From contig JAUVKJ010000121.1 in the NCBI GenBank assembly GCA_030592145.1, positions 1 to 5,934 on the forward strand: a stretch of DNA of 5,934 bases. Reading direction: 5' to 3'. This document shows, piece after piece, positions 1-5,934 of the stretch. The notes beneath the pieces are model-generated. The model was not told the DNA's origin, made no database searches, and saw only the letters and a list, made by a program, of their open reading frames with translations. The stretch's first letter is position 1; each line of letters starts with the position of its first letter. Origin of the DNA: Bacteroides sp. Its GTDB lineage: Bacteria > Bacteroidota > Bacteroidia > Bacteroidales > SM23-62. The translations under genes were made by a program, and so were the position numbers.

Positions 1-1355
1 CTCGAGACATCGTAAATTGTCTTGTATGTGAAATCGTATGGATTCCAGGCATTGATCCAGTCATAGAACCCGTTCTCATTAATATAATCTATCCATTTGA
101 CCTTTCCTTCCTCCCCTCCCAGGGTGCTGATGGCAAGCACCTGTACGTTTTTATCTTTCAACCGCCCGTATATTTGATAAAGAGCCGGGGTTGCCTTTTT
201 ACAGTGTCCGCAATTCACTTCCCAGAAATACAGGATGGTAAACTTTGACTTTATGTCATACAAACGGAAAGAAGAACCCACATAAGGATTTTTTTTCAGC
301 TCCTCATTGTCTGCAGCATTGATAAAGTGATCTGTGTGGACCTCTACAAGCTGAATGTCGGTTGCCTTGACACCGATCTGCGTAGGTTTGGATTTTTCCA
401 CCCTTTCCTGAAGTTTGGCTATAAATTCAGGATCGCTCCAATCAGCTTCGGGTATATAATAAGTCTCGGCAAGATGAATATACACATTGTCCATTCCCAT
501 GATCTGGCTTTTGGCAAAATGATTGAAAAGCGTGATCAGCATATACCTGAAGAGTTGCGGATCAGACCGGGAAGCCCCGATAAGCATGTCGCATTCCCCG
601 ATAAGGGAATCAGGATGCTGGTAGGCGACTTTCCCAATGTAGGTTAATAACTTCTGTTCATAAAACGGTGTGCGCAGAAGGCGTACATCAGACACATCAA
701 AATTATCAAAGTAATGGGCCTTGTAATATTTGTACTGGAAAGCCGGATCAAGAGGTTTTCCGTTCTCGTCGAGGGGAGGATCAGGAACCTTCACTTCCTG
801 AAGCGCAAGCAGGAAGACCCCGAAAAAGTTATCGCTGTTTTCTTCGATCTGTTCTTCAATATATTTCTGAACCGAAGTATTGAGCCGGTCGAGCTCTTTC
901 CTGAGTGCAACGGAATCATCAGGGCTGGATGCATTGGACATGCCGGACTGCAGGGCCGTGGCTTTTTCCCTGCTTTCAGCCAGGAACAGCTGGTATGCAT
1001 AAAAAGCCTCATTTTCCTTTGAATCCCTGACCCTCATGTTGGCAATATAATCGGAAGTGTCATTCTTAAAGGTAAAGAACTGGTCATTACTGATAAGAAG
1101 ATCGAAGAATGATTTATCGGGCAGGAAGACAAGGTACATTCCGTGGGGAAGTTCTTCTACGCCCTTGTATATACCATTTCCGCGGGCATCAAGGATCACC
1201 GTATCCCTGGGAATAAAGCTTGCGTTGAACCGATGGCCCAGGACCACAGTGTCATTACTGAAAGAAGGAATGGAAATCCTGATCTCATAACCTTCCGCGT
1301 ATGCGTAAGAGGCCAGTCCAGCCAGAAGGCCGATGAAGTACAATCGAATTCTCAT
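1..1355 (-). CDS. Secreted thioredoxin-like protein (DUF4369/DUF5106-type N-terminal region), C-terminus cut by window edge
   Basis: I translated this reading frame by hand: it is open from an ATG at 1355-1353 to the left edge, giving about 451 residues without a stop. Residues 1-20 look like a Sec signal peptide (basic MRIR start, hydrophobic core, AYA before the probable cut, then EGYE), so the protein should act in the periplasm or at the envelope. Residues about 21-110 are beta-rich and resemble DUF4369-type domains. Residues about 150-320 are helical and resemble the DUF5106 region, including the stretch LLRTPFYEQKLLTYIGK (226-242). The thioredoxin fold starts near 370, with FWEVNCGHCKK and redox cysteines C382 and C385. 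The CGHC form is usual for this group. The cis-proline loop and the stop should lie just past the window edge. Likely role: periplasmic thiol-disulfide exchange; the substrate is unknown. The domain names come from memory of the family, not a search. There is no Shine-Dalgarno sequence before the ATG. Confidence 0.9.
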   Translation of the reverse strand, partial: MRIRLYFIGLLAGLASYAYAEGYEIRISIPSFSNDTVVLGHRFNASFIPRDTVILDARGNGIYKGVEELPHGMYLVFLPDKSFFDLLISNDQFFTFKNDTSDYIANMRVRDSKENEAFYAYQLFLAESREKATALQSGMSNASSPDDSVALRKELDRLNTSVQKYIEEQIEENSDNFFGVFLLALQEVKVPDPPLDENGKPLDPAFQYKYYKAHYFDNFDVSDVRLLRTPFYEQKLLTYIGKVAYQHPDSLIGECDMLIGASRSDPQLFRYMLITLFNHFAKSQIMGMDNVYIHLAETYYIPEADWSDPEFIAKLQERVEKSKPTQIGVKATDIQLVEVHTDHFINAADNEELKKNPYVGSSFRLYDIKSKFTILYFWEVNCGHCKKATPALYQIYGRLKDKNVQVLAISTLGGEEGKVKWIDYINENGFYDWINAWNPYDFTYKTIYDVS

Positions 1356-1381
1356 GACATCCGTGTTTTTCTGGAGTCCTG

Positions 1382-1412
1382 CAAAGATAAGGCCAGATAT
1401 TGGGCGTAAAAA
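1382..1412 (-). promoter_or_regulatory. Bacteroidota-type promoter for the thioredoxin-like gene
   Basis: On the minus strand, TATCTTTG (1389-1382) matches the Bacteroidota -7 consensus TAnnTTTG exactly. A T-run (1412-1408) lies 18 bases upstream, where the weaker -33 TTTG-like element is expected. The box ends 26 bases before the ATG, which implies a 5' leader of roughly 20 bases. The intergenic region is 109 bases (1356-1464). The plus-strand prenyl synthase must also be expressed from it, or from inside the neighbouring gene, but its AT-rich stretch at 1440-1458 gives no clear TAnnTTTG match, so I do not call a promoter for that side. Confidence 0.65.
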
Positions 1413-1464
1413 TAGAAAATTTCCGTATTGGGGATGAACTTATTTTATTTAATTTTAATGGATT

Positions 1465-2439
1465 ATGTTGGATTTTAAAACAGCACAGCAGATTGTAAAC
1501 AAGGAACTGGAAAAGTATCCCTTTGAAAATTCCCCGGCAGAACTATATGATCCGGTTCGTTATATCCTGTTGCTTGGAGGGAAGCGCGTGAGGCCGGCAT
1601 TGACACTTATGGCCTGCAGTGTTTTCAGCGATGCGGTACACAAGGCCATTAAACCCGGTCTGGCTTTTGAAGTATTTCATAATTTCACACTTATGCACGA
1701 TGACATCATGGATAATTCCAGGATCAGGAGGGGAGAGGAAACGGTTCATGTGAAGTGGAACCCGAACACTGCCATCCTTTCCGGTGATGTGATGTCAATC
1801 CTTTCCTACCGGATCCTCTCCGAGTCAGAGGATAAATACCTGAAAGAACTCCTGCAGCTTTTAAATACAACTGCCATGAAGGTTTGTGAGGGTCAGCAAT
1901 GGGACATGAACTTTGAAACCCGCATGGATGTCAGCGTTGATGAATACTTGAAAATGACAGAGTTGAAAACAGCGGTTCTTTTCGCTGCCTGCCTGAAAGC
2001 AGGAGCTATTTCAGGAGGGGGCGGCCTGCTTGAATCGGACCTGCTGTATGAGTTTGGCAGGAACCTGGGCATCGCATTCCAGATACAGGACGATTACCTG
2101 GATGTATACGGAGATCCTGAGATTTTCGGAAAAAAAATCGGAAATGACATCCTTACAAATAAAAAAACCTTTCTTCTCATCAAAGCACTGGAACTGTCGG
2201 AGGGGGATATGCGGGAAGAATTATCCGGGCTGCTGACAGAGCAGGATTTTGATCCCGGGACCAAGGTGAAAAGGGTTACGGAAATTTTCACTGACCTGAA
2301 ACTGGACCGGATCTCCAACGGGTTTGCAGCTTCCCATCAGGATAAAGCACTTCAGTATCTTGAAAGGGTTAATGCCCCGGCAGATCGTAAAAGTCCACTG
2401 GCAGATTTTGCTAAAAACCTTATAAACCGGGAAAAATAG
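1465..2439 (+). CDS. Polyprenyl (probably farnesyl/geranylgeranyl) diphosphate synthase
   Basis: This complete 324-residue protein belongs to the all-trans isoprenyl diphosphate synthase family, which condenses isopentenyl diphosphate onto an allylic diphosphate in the cytoplasm. In order it carries GGKRVRP (38-44, substrate diphosphate binding), the first Asp-rich motif DDIMD (79-83, Mg2+ binding) followed by RIRRG, the EGQQWD segment (142-147), the LKT lysine-threonine pair (167-169), and the second Asp-rich motif QDDYLD (208-213) followed by a lysine-rich stretch (K223, K224, K233, K234). All expected catalytic residues are present. The length is normal for the family. The first motif lacks the two-residue insertion of proteobacterial FPP synthases and has Phe74 five residues before D79, which suggests a C15-C20 product. 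The product would feed quinone, undecaprenyl carrier or carotenoid pathways. The ATG has no Shine-Dalgarno sequence, as is usual in Bacteroidota. The upstream ATG at 1458 is out of frame and stops after six codons. Confidence 0.95.
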   Translation: MLDFKTAQQIVNKELEKYPFENSPAELYDPVRYILLLGGKRVRPALTLMACSVFSDAVHKAIKPGLAFEVFHNFTLMHDDIMDNSRIRRGEETVHVKWNPNTAILSGDVMSILSYRILSESEDKYLKELLQLLNTTAMKVCEGQQWDMNFETRMDVSVDEYLKMTELKTAVLFAACLKAGAISGGGGLLESDLLYEFGRNLGIAFQIQDDYLDVYGDPEIFGKKIGNDILTNKKTFLLIKALELSEGDMREELSGLLTEQDFDPGTKVKRVTEIFTDLKLDRISNGFAASHQDKALQYLERVNAPADRKSPLADFAKNLINREK

Positions 2440-2458
2440 CACAAAGGCGGAGCCGATA

Positions 2459-2489
2459 TCCGGGATTTCCCCGGAAACCTACTTTTTTT
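2459..2489 (+). terminator. Possible intrinsic terminator between convergent genes
   Basis: A six-base-pair perfect stem, TCCGGG (2459-2464) and CCCGGA (2470-2475), closes a five-base loop. It lies 20 bases after the prenyl synthase stop and just before the stop of the opposing membrane-protein gene. A run of seven T follows at 2483-2489, separated from the stem by seven bases, which is more than in a strong intrinsic terminator. The T-run also lies inside the last codons of the opposing gene (they encode its C-terminal lysines), so it may be coding and not a signal. On the minus strand the hairpin is followed by TTTTT only about 25 bases on. The position suits a terminator, but the structure is weak. 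Confidence 0.35.
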
Positions 2490-5400
2490 CCTGAAGGTAT
2501 CGTTCGTAATAATTATTGAACTGCTCGTTAATCTCCCGGATCATTTCTTCTTCTTTAAATTCAGTTGAAATACCATTATACTCCTGCATTAATTGAAGGG
2601 AAATCCTGATCTCATAATCAAGTGTTTGACGGCGTTCGGGCGAAATGTCGTAATAATAGGCCAAATCTTCAAGCAAAAGGTCAACATGTTTTCGCATGAT
2701 TTCAAGTCCCTTGTCTTTTTCCCCGCAACGGTAATATGCCCGGGATATCGGTGGTACAAAGGCATCGTAAGGCACCTTGGGGTGGGGCATCAATTCCATG
2801 CAGCGGTCGAGTGCAACAAGGGCTGAATCCAGCTTGTTTACCGTGATCAGTTCATTGGCAAGCCGGGTGAATTTATTCCTGAGCTTGATCACCGAAAGGG
2901 TCCTGATGTTATAATAATCAAGGTGGACATCGGGCTGCCCCATGCCCCCGTACCGGAATGTATTTATGAGGCGATCGTAAAGGGTATCGACATCGATCCT
3001 GCCATAGGTCATGAAATTTCGCCCCGGGGTTGATATGGGCACCAGTCGGTAAGCCAGGCCTTCCATCTGAAAGAAAGGTTCCATCCTCATGGCACCCTGG
3101 TTGCCGGCTGCCACAAAATAAATTGGCCGGTCCCAATCCGAAGTTGCCAGGATATCCAATTGCATCATTTCATTTTTAAGTGCACTGCTTTTACTGATCG
3201 ACCATTCAATACGTTCCAGTATCAGAGCCGAGTCTTTCTCTGCAACGGTTCCGTTCCGGAGCACTTTCTCCCTGTCTACCGGTATGAAGAATTTCTTTGA
3301 CGGAATATAATCAAGGGATATCCCGGGCTGGGGTGTGAACTTTGTACCCTGATCTTCGCTTGCAACAAAATCAATGACCTTCTTCAGGTCAACATGCTTG
3401 TCAAGCTTTGCAATAAGGTATATTATATTATTGGTACCATCCATGTATTTTTCTGCAGGCAGGCTCATGGGAACAGGATCCGATTCATAAGCCTGGCGGG
3501 TCATCTGGTCGATATACCATTCAGTATTGAAAAGCATAAGGTTGATGATCCTGACATCGGTACGGATCCCTTCCACCTCCTGGGCGTACCAGAGCGGGAA
3601 AGTATCATTGTCCCCATTGGTATAAAGAATAGAGTTCGGGGCACAGGAATTAAGATAATTATAAGCCAGATCTCTTGCCGTATACCTTCCTGACCGGTCA
3701 TGATCGTCCCAGTTTTCTCTGGCCATGATAGCAGGAACAAAGACCAGGCATAAAAGGATGGCAGCACCTGCACTGACCGTAGCAGGCAATTTCTTTTTCA
3801 GGAATTCGTAAACAGATAGTACGCCCAGTCCGATCCAGATTGCAAAGGCATAGAACGAGGCGGCATATGAATAATCTCTTTCCCGCGGTTCCATCGGCTT
3901 CTGGTTAAGGTATACCACGATGGCGATGCCGGTCATGACAAACAGGACCATGACAACTGAAAAATCCTTCTTGTTTTTGTTATAGTGATAAAACAGGCCG
4001 ATGAGTCCCAGCAGCAGAGGCAGCATGAAATATGTGTTATGGGCCGGATGATTTTTATATTTGTCAGGCAACTTATCCAAACTTCCCAGCCTGGCTTCAT
4101 CAATGAATTTTATGCCGGAGATCCAGTTTCCGTGAAGCATTCCTCCATGTCCCTGGATATCGTTCTGGCGGCCTGTAAAATTCCACATGAAGTACCGAAA
4201 ATACATATGCCCGAGCTGGTACTTGAAGAAGAAGGCCAGGTTGCTTCCAAAGGAGGGTTTTATTACGGTCTGGGTTTCCCCGTTACGGTCCCGGATCTGA
4301 ACCCGGGTTCCATTGATTTTTATCCAGCTTTCGTATGCGGAAACATGGTTCGCATCATTGCTGTACATCCTGGGGAATAAGGTCATTAACCGTTCATCAA
4401 ATATATATTCGATCTTGTGGTCTTTCACCTTGTATTTACCATCGGCCTTATAGTAGTTCGCACGTGTCTCTTTGGTTCCGATTATGGGCGTGTTGTAATA
4501 TTGTCCCTTCACAAGGGGCCTCTGTCCGTACTGTTCTCTTCCCAGGTAGGGCAGCATGTCAAAAACAGTCTCCGGGTTATTCATATCCATGGGTGGATTT
4601 ACAGCAGACCGTATCATGATCAGTGCATACGACGAATAACCGATCATGATCATGGCAAAGGAAAGAATGACTGTATTCAGGATTACTTTCTTGTGTTTAT
4701 GTGTATAGTGGATGCCGTATGCAATTCCTGAAATGACAAGCAGGATATAGAAAAACGTCCCGGCATTATATGGCAGGCCGAAACCATTTACGAACATCAA
4801 TTCAAAATAGGCTGCAAGCTTGACAAACCACTGTATAACAACATATTGCAGAAATCCAAGAATAAGTACGGAAATCGCCAGCGAGTAAATGATCCCACGG
4901 ATTGTAACCTTGTGCTTTTTGAAATAATAAATGAGTACAATTGAGGGAACGGAGAGCAGGTTCAGCAGATGGACACCGATCGAAAGTCCCATGAGATAAG
5001 CGATAAGAAGGATCCACCGGTTGGAATTCTTTTCATGCGCAATGTTTTCCCACTTCAGGATGGCCCAGAAAGTAACGGCCGTAAACAGGGAAGAGGTGGC
5101 ATAAACTTCCCCTTCCACGGCGGAAAACCAGAAAGAGTCGGAAAAGGTAAAAGCCATGGCTCCGATAAAACCGGCTCCCAGGATTCCCACAAGATTGGCG
5201 GTGGAGATCTTTTCGGCATCGGGGACAAGCTTTCTGGCAAGGTGGGTTATGGTCCAGAACAGGAACAGGATCGTAAAGCTGCTAGCCAGGGCAGACATGG
5301 CGTTGATCATTTTTGCAGCGGTCTCCGGGCCGGAGGCGAAAATGGAGAAAAACCGGGCCATTATCATAAAGAAGGGGGCTCCCGGCGGATGCATCACCTC

Positions 5401-5538
5401 TAGTTTGTATGCAGTTGCAATAAACTCGCCACAATCCCAGAGACTGGTTGTGGGTTCCATGGTGAGAAGATAAACTGCGGAAGCCAGCATAAATGTCAGC
5501 CAGCCAGTCAGGTTGTTCCAGAATTGAAATGTTTTCAC
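2479..5538 (-). CDS. DUF2723 multi-pass membrane glycosyltransferase (GT-C, family 117 type)
   Basis: This 1019-residue protein matches the DUF2723 family of Bacteroidota, now usually named glycosyltransferase family 117 and compared with protein O-mannosyltransferases, which move sugar from a polyprenyl-phosphate donor on the periplasmic face. The N-terminal signature SLWDCGEFI...HPPGAPFF (32-57) puts Asp35 and Glu38 in the first external loop, where GT-C enzymes keep catalytic acids. By eye I count about nine membrane segments within 12-310, a soluble loop at about 311-500, then about four more segments to 605. Other family-like motifs are SAVEGEVYA (139-147), KPMEPRERDYSYA (547-559), ENWDDHDRSGRY (608-619) and YTNGDNDTFPLWYAQ (639-653). 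The part after 605 is probably periplasmic, with a TPR-like helical stretch near 885-955. The start codon is GTG (5538-5536): an in-frame TAA at 5571-5569 bounds the frame upstream, there is no ATG between, and TM1 follows directly. Donor and acceptor are not deducible. Confidence 0.92.
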   Translation of the reverse strand: MKTFQFWNNLTGWLTFMLASAVYLLTMEPTTSLWDCGEFIATAYKLEVMHPPGAPFFMIMARFFSIFASGPETAAKMINAMSALASSFTILFLFWTITHLARKLVPDAEKISTANLVGILGAGFIGAMAFTFSDSFWFSAVEGEVYATSSLFTAVTFWAILKWENIAHEKNSNRWILLIAYLMGLSIGVHLLNLLSVPSIVLIYYFKKHKVTIRGIIYSLAISVLILGFLQYVVIQWFVKLAAYFELMFVNGFGLPYNAGTFFYILLVISGIAYGIHYTHKHKKVILNTVILSFAMIMIGYSSYALIMIRSAVNPPMDMNNPETVFDMLPYLGREQYGQRPLVKGQYYNTPIIGTKETRANYYKADGKYKVKDHKIEYIFDERLMTLFPRMYSNDANHVSAYESWIKINGTRVQIRDRNGETQTVIKPSFGSNLAFFFKYQLGHMYFRYFMWNFTGRQNDIQGHGGMLHGNWISGIKFIDEARLGSLDKLPDKYKNHPAHNTYFMLPLLLGLIGLFYHYNKNKKDFSVVMVLFVMTGIAIVVYLNQKPMEPRERDYSYAASFYAFAIWIGLGVLSVYEFLKKKLPATVSAGAAILLCLVFVPAIMARENWDDHDRSGRYTARDLAYNYLNSCAPNSILYTNGDNDTFPLWYAQEVEGIRTDVRIINLMLFNTEWYIDQMTRQAYESDPVPMSLPAEKYMDGTNNIIYLIAKLDKHVDLKKVIDFVASEDQGTKFTPQPGISLDYIPSKKFFIPVDREKVLRNGTVAEKDSALILERIEWSISKSSALKNEMMQLDILATSDWDRPIYFVAAGNQGAMRMEPFFQMEGLAYRLVPISTPGRNFMTYGRIDVDTLYDRLINTFRYGGMGQPDVHLDYYNIRTLSVIKLRNKFTRLANELITVNKLDSALVALDRCMELMPHPKVPYDAFVPPISRAYYRCGEKDKGLEIMRKHVDLLLEDLAYYYDISPERRQTLDYEIRISLQLMQEYNGISTEFKEEEMIREINEQFNNYYERYLQEKK

Positions 5539-5591
5539 CGGTGCAATGTTTGGGTTTAAGGCCTGGAATTACAATTTCTTCGCGAATTTAA

Positions 5592-5623
5592 TGTTTTTTA
5601 TTAATACCGGGAATTTATATTTT
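5592..5623 (+). promoter_or_regulatory. Possible Bacteroidota-type promoter for the TolB-like gene
   Basis: TATATTTT (5616-5623) matches TAnnTTTG at all but the last position, and a T-rich stretch (5594-5599) lies 16 bases upstream, roughly where a -33 element would be. The box ends only 10 bases before the ATG at 5634, which implies a very short or absent leader. This 95-base divergent spacer (5539-5633) must also hold the promoter of the minus-strand glycosyltransferase. The best candidate there is TAAATTCG (5590-5583), which has one mismatch and no good -33 partner, so I do not call it. Confidence 0.35.
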
Positions 5624-5633
5624 CGGGAATCAA

Positions 5634-5934
5634 ATGGAACGATTATCATTTTCAGCAAGGCGTTTCTGGTTTTTCGGGATGCTTGTTTTTACGGTAGTAA
5701 AATCTACTGCCCAGTTTTACAGCAAGGGGGAGGATCCGGGCTACCTGAAGTGGGAGCAAATACGTACCGGTCATTTCAGGGTAATCTACCCGGAAGATTT
5801 CCGGGATGAAGCCCGGCGAATGGCCCATATACTCGAAATCTATTATGAGCCGAATTCGGCATACCTCGGGAACCGCCCCGGGATCATACCCGTTATTCTG
5901 CACAACCATTCGGTCCTTTCTAACGGTTTTGTCG
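5634..5934 (+). CDS. Secreted TolB-like beta-propeller / peptidase-MA-like protein, N-terminal fragment
   Basis: The frame is open from the ATG at 5634 to the right edge: 100 residues plus one base. Residues 1-26 look like a Sec signal peptide (two arginines at 9-10, hydrophobic core WFFGMLVFTVV, STA before the probable cut, then QFYSKG). The mature start (QFYSKGEDPGYLKWEQIRTGHFRVIYPEDF, from residue 27) and the segment IPVILHNHSVLSNGFV (85-100) resemble the N-terminus of large Bacteroidota proteins annotated as TolB-like. In these, a peptidase-MA-like domain with a zinc-binding HE-type motif follows within the next 30-60 residues, and WD40/PD40 beta-propeller repeats come later. Both diagnostic parts lie beyond the window, so the identification rests on remembered family resemblance of the first 100 residues. 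An in-frame TAA at 5589-5591 bounds the frame upstream and no earlier ATG is available. Met16 (5679) would destroy the signal peptide and is unlikely to be the start. Confidence 0.72.
   Translation, partial: MERLSFSARRFWFFGMLVFTVVKSTAQFYSKGEDPGYLKWEQIRTGHFRVIYPEDFRDEARRMAHILEIYYEPNSAYLGNRPGIIPVILHNHSVLSNGFV

Noticed and set aside
1..6. XhoI-type site CTCGAG exactly at the window start
   Set aside because: It may mark a clone or contig edge, but a single six-base site at an arbitrary boundary carries no biological information.
1352..1360. Two-codon minus-strand upstream frame ATG TCA TGA overlapping the start of the thioredoxin-like gene
   Set aside because: Its stop overlaps the real ATG, so a uORF or translational coupling role is conceivable, but such a short pattern is expected by chance and nothing else supports it.
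327..1409. Chain of small plus-strand frames (327-647, 668-883, 714-1022, 1057-1290, 1143-1409)
   Set aside because: All are explained by one continuous minus-strand frame (1355 to the left edge) that encodes the thioredoxin-like protein with signal peptide and CGHC motif.
2440..2478. Prenyl synthase and DUF2723 glycosyltransferase as one functional lipid-linked sugar cassette
   Set aside because: The genes are convergent, not co-transcribed, and the synthase looks short-chain, so gene order does not support a dedicated pathway.
3985..4380. 131-codon plus-strand open frame
   Set aside because: It lies antisense inside the clearly conserved DUF2723 gene, and its translation shows no domain, signal peptide or plausible start context; it is a shadow frame.
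4641..4654. Palindromic GATCATGATCATG stretch resembling an operator
   Set aside because: It lies inside the DUF2723 coding region and encodes conserved-looking membrane residues (Met-Ile-Met-Ile-Gly); codon repetition explains the symmetry.
4969..5403. 144-codon plus-strand open frame rich in Gly and Lys
   Set aside because: It lies antisense to the most conserved N-terminal membrane segments of the DUF2723 gene; its low-complexity composition is what the complement of hydrophobic codons gives.

Overview
The window looks like ordinary chromosomal DNA from a member of the Bacteroidota. The evidence is a perfect TAnnTTTG (-7) promoter box, the absence of Shine-Dalgarno sequences before the genes, and four protein types that are typical of, or largely confined to, that phylum. 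No lower rank can be given from the sequence. There are no RNA genes, mobile elements, CRISPR arrays or phage genes. Coding density is high and nearly every base is accounted for.

Layout: (1) 1-1355, minus strand, cut by the left edge: a secreted thioredoxin-fold protein with a Bacteroidota-type N-terminal region and a CGHC redox motif. (2) 1356-1464: a divergent intergenic region with a good promoter for the minus-strand gene. (3) 1465-2439, plus strand: a complete all-trans polyprenyl diphosphate synthase, whose motifs suggest a C15-C20 product. (4) 2440-2478: a 39-base convergent gap with a possible weak terminator hairpin. (5) 2479-5538, minus strand: a complete 1019-residue DUF2723 membrane protein (GT-C fold, glycosyltransferase family 117 type) starting at GTG. 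(6) 5539-5633: a second divergent intergenic region. (7) 5634-5934, plus strand, cut by the right edge: the N-terminal 100 residues of a secreted protein resembling the large Bacteroidota 'TolB-like' proteins that carry a peptidase-MA-like domain followed by a beta-propeller.

No two adjacent genes share a strand, so the window shows four separate transcription units and no operon. The common theme is the cell envelope: an isoprenoid chain maker, a membrane glycosyltransferase of the kind that would use a lipid-linked sugar, and two exported proteins. The link is thematic and is not shown by gene order. I found no convincing new system. The points most worth following up are the O-glycosylation-like sequons in the thioredoxin-fold protein next to a GT117-type enzyme, and a 19-base exact repeat that encodes the same hexapeptide in two unrelated genes.
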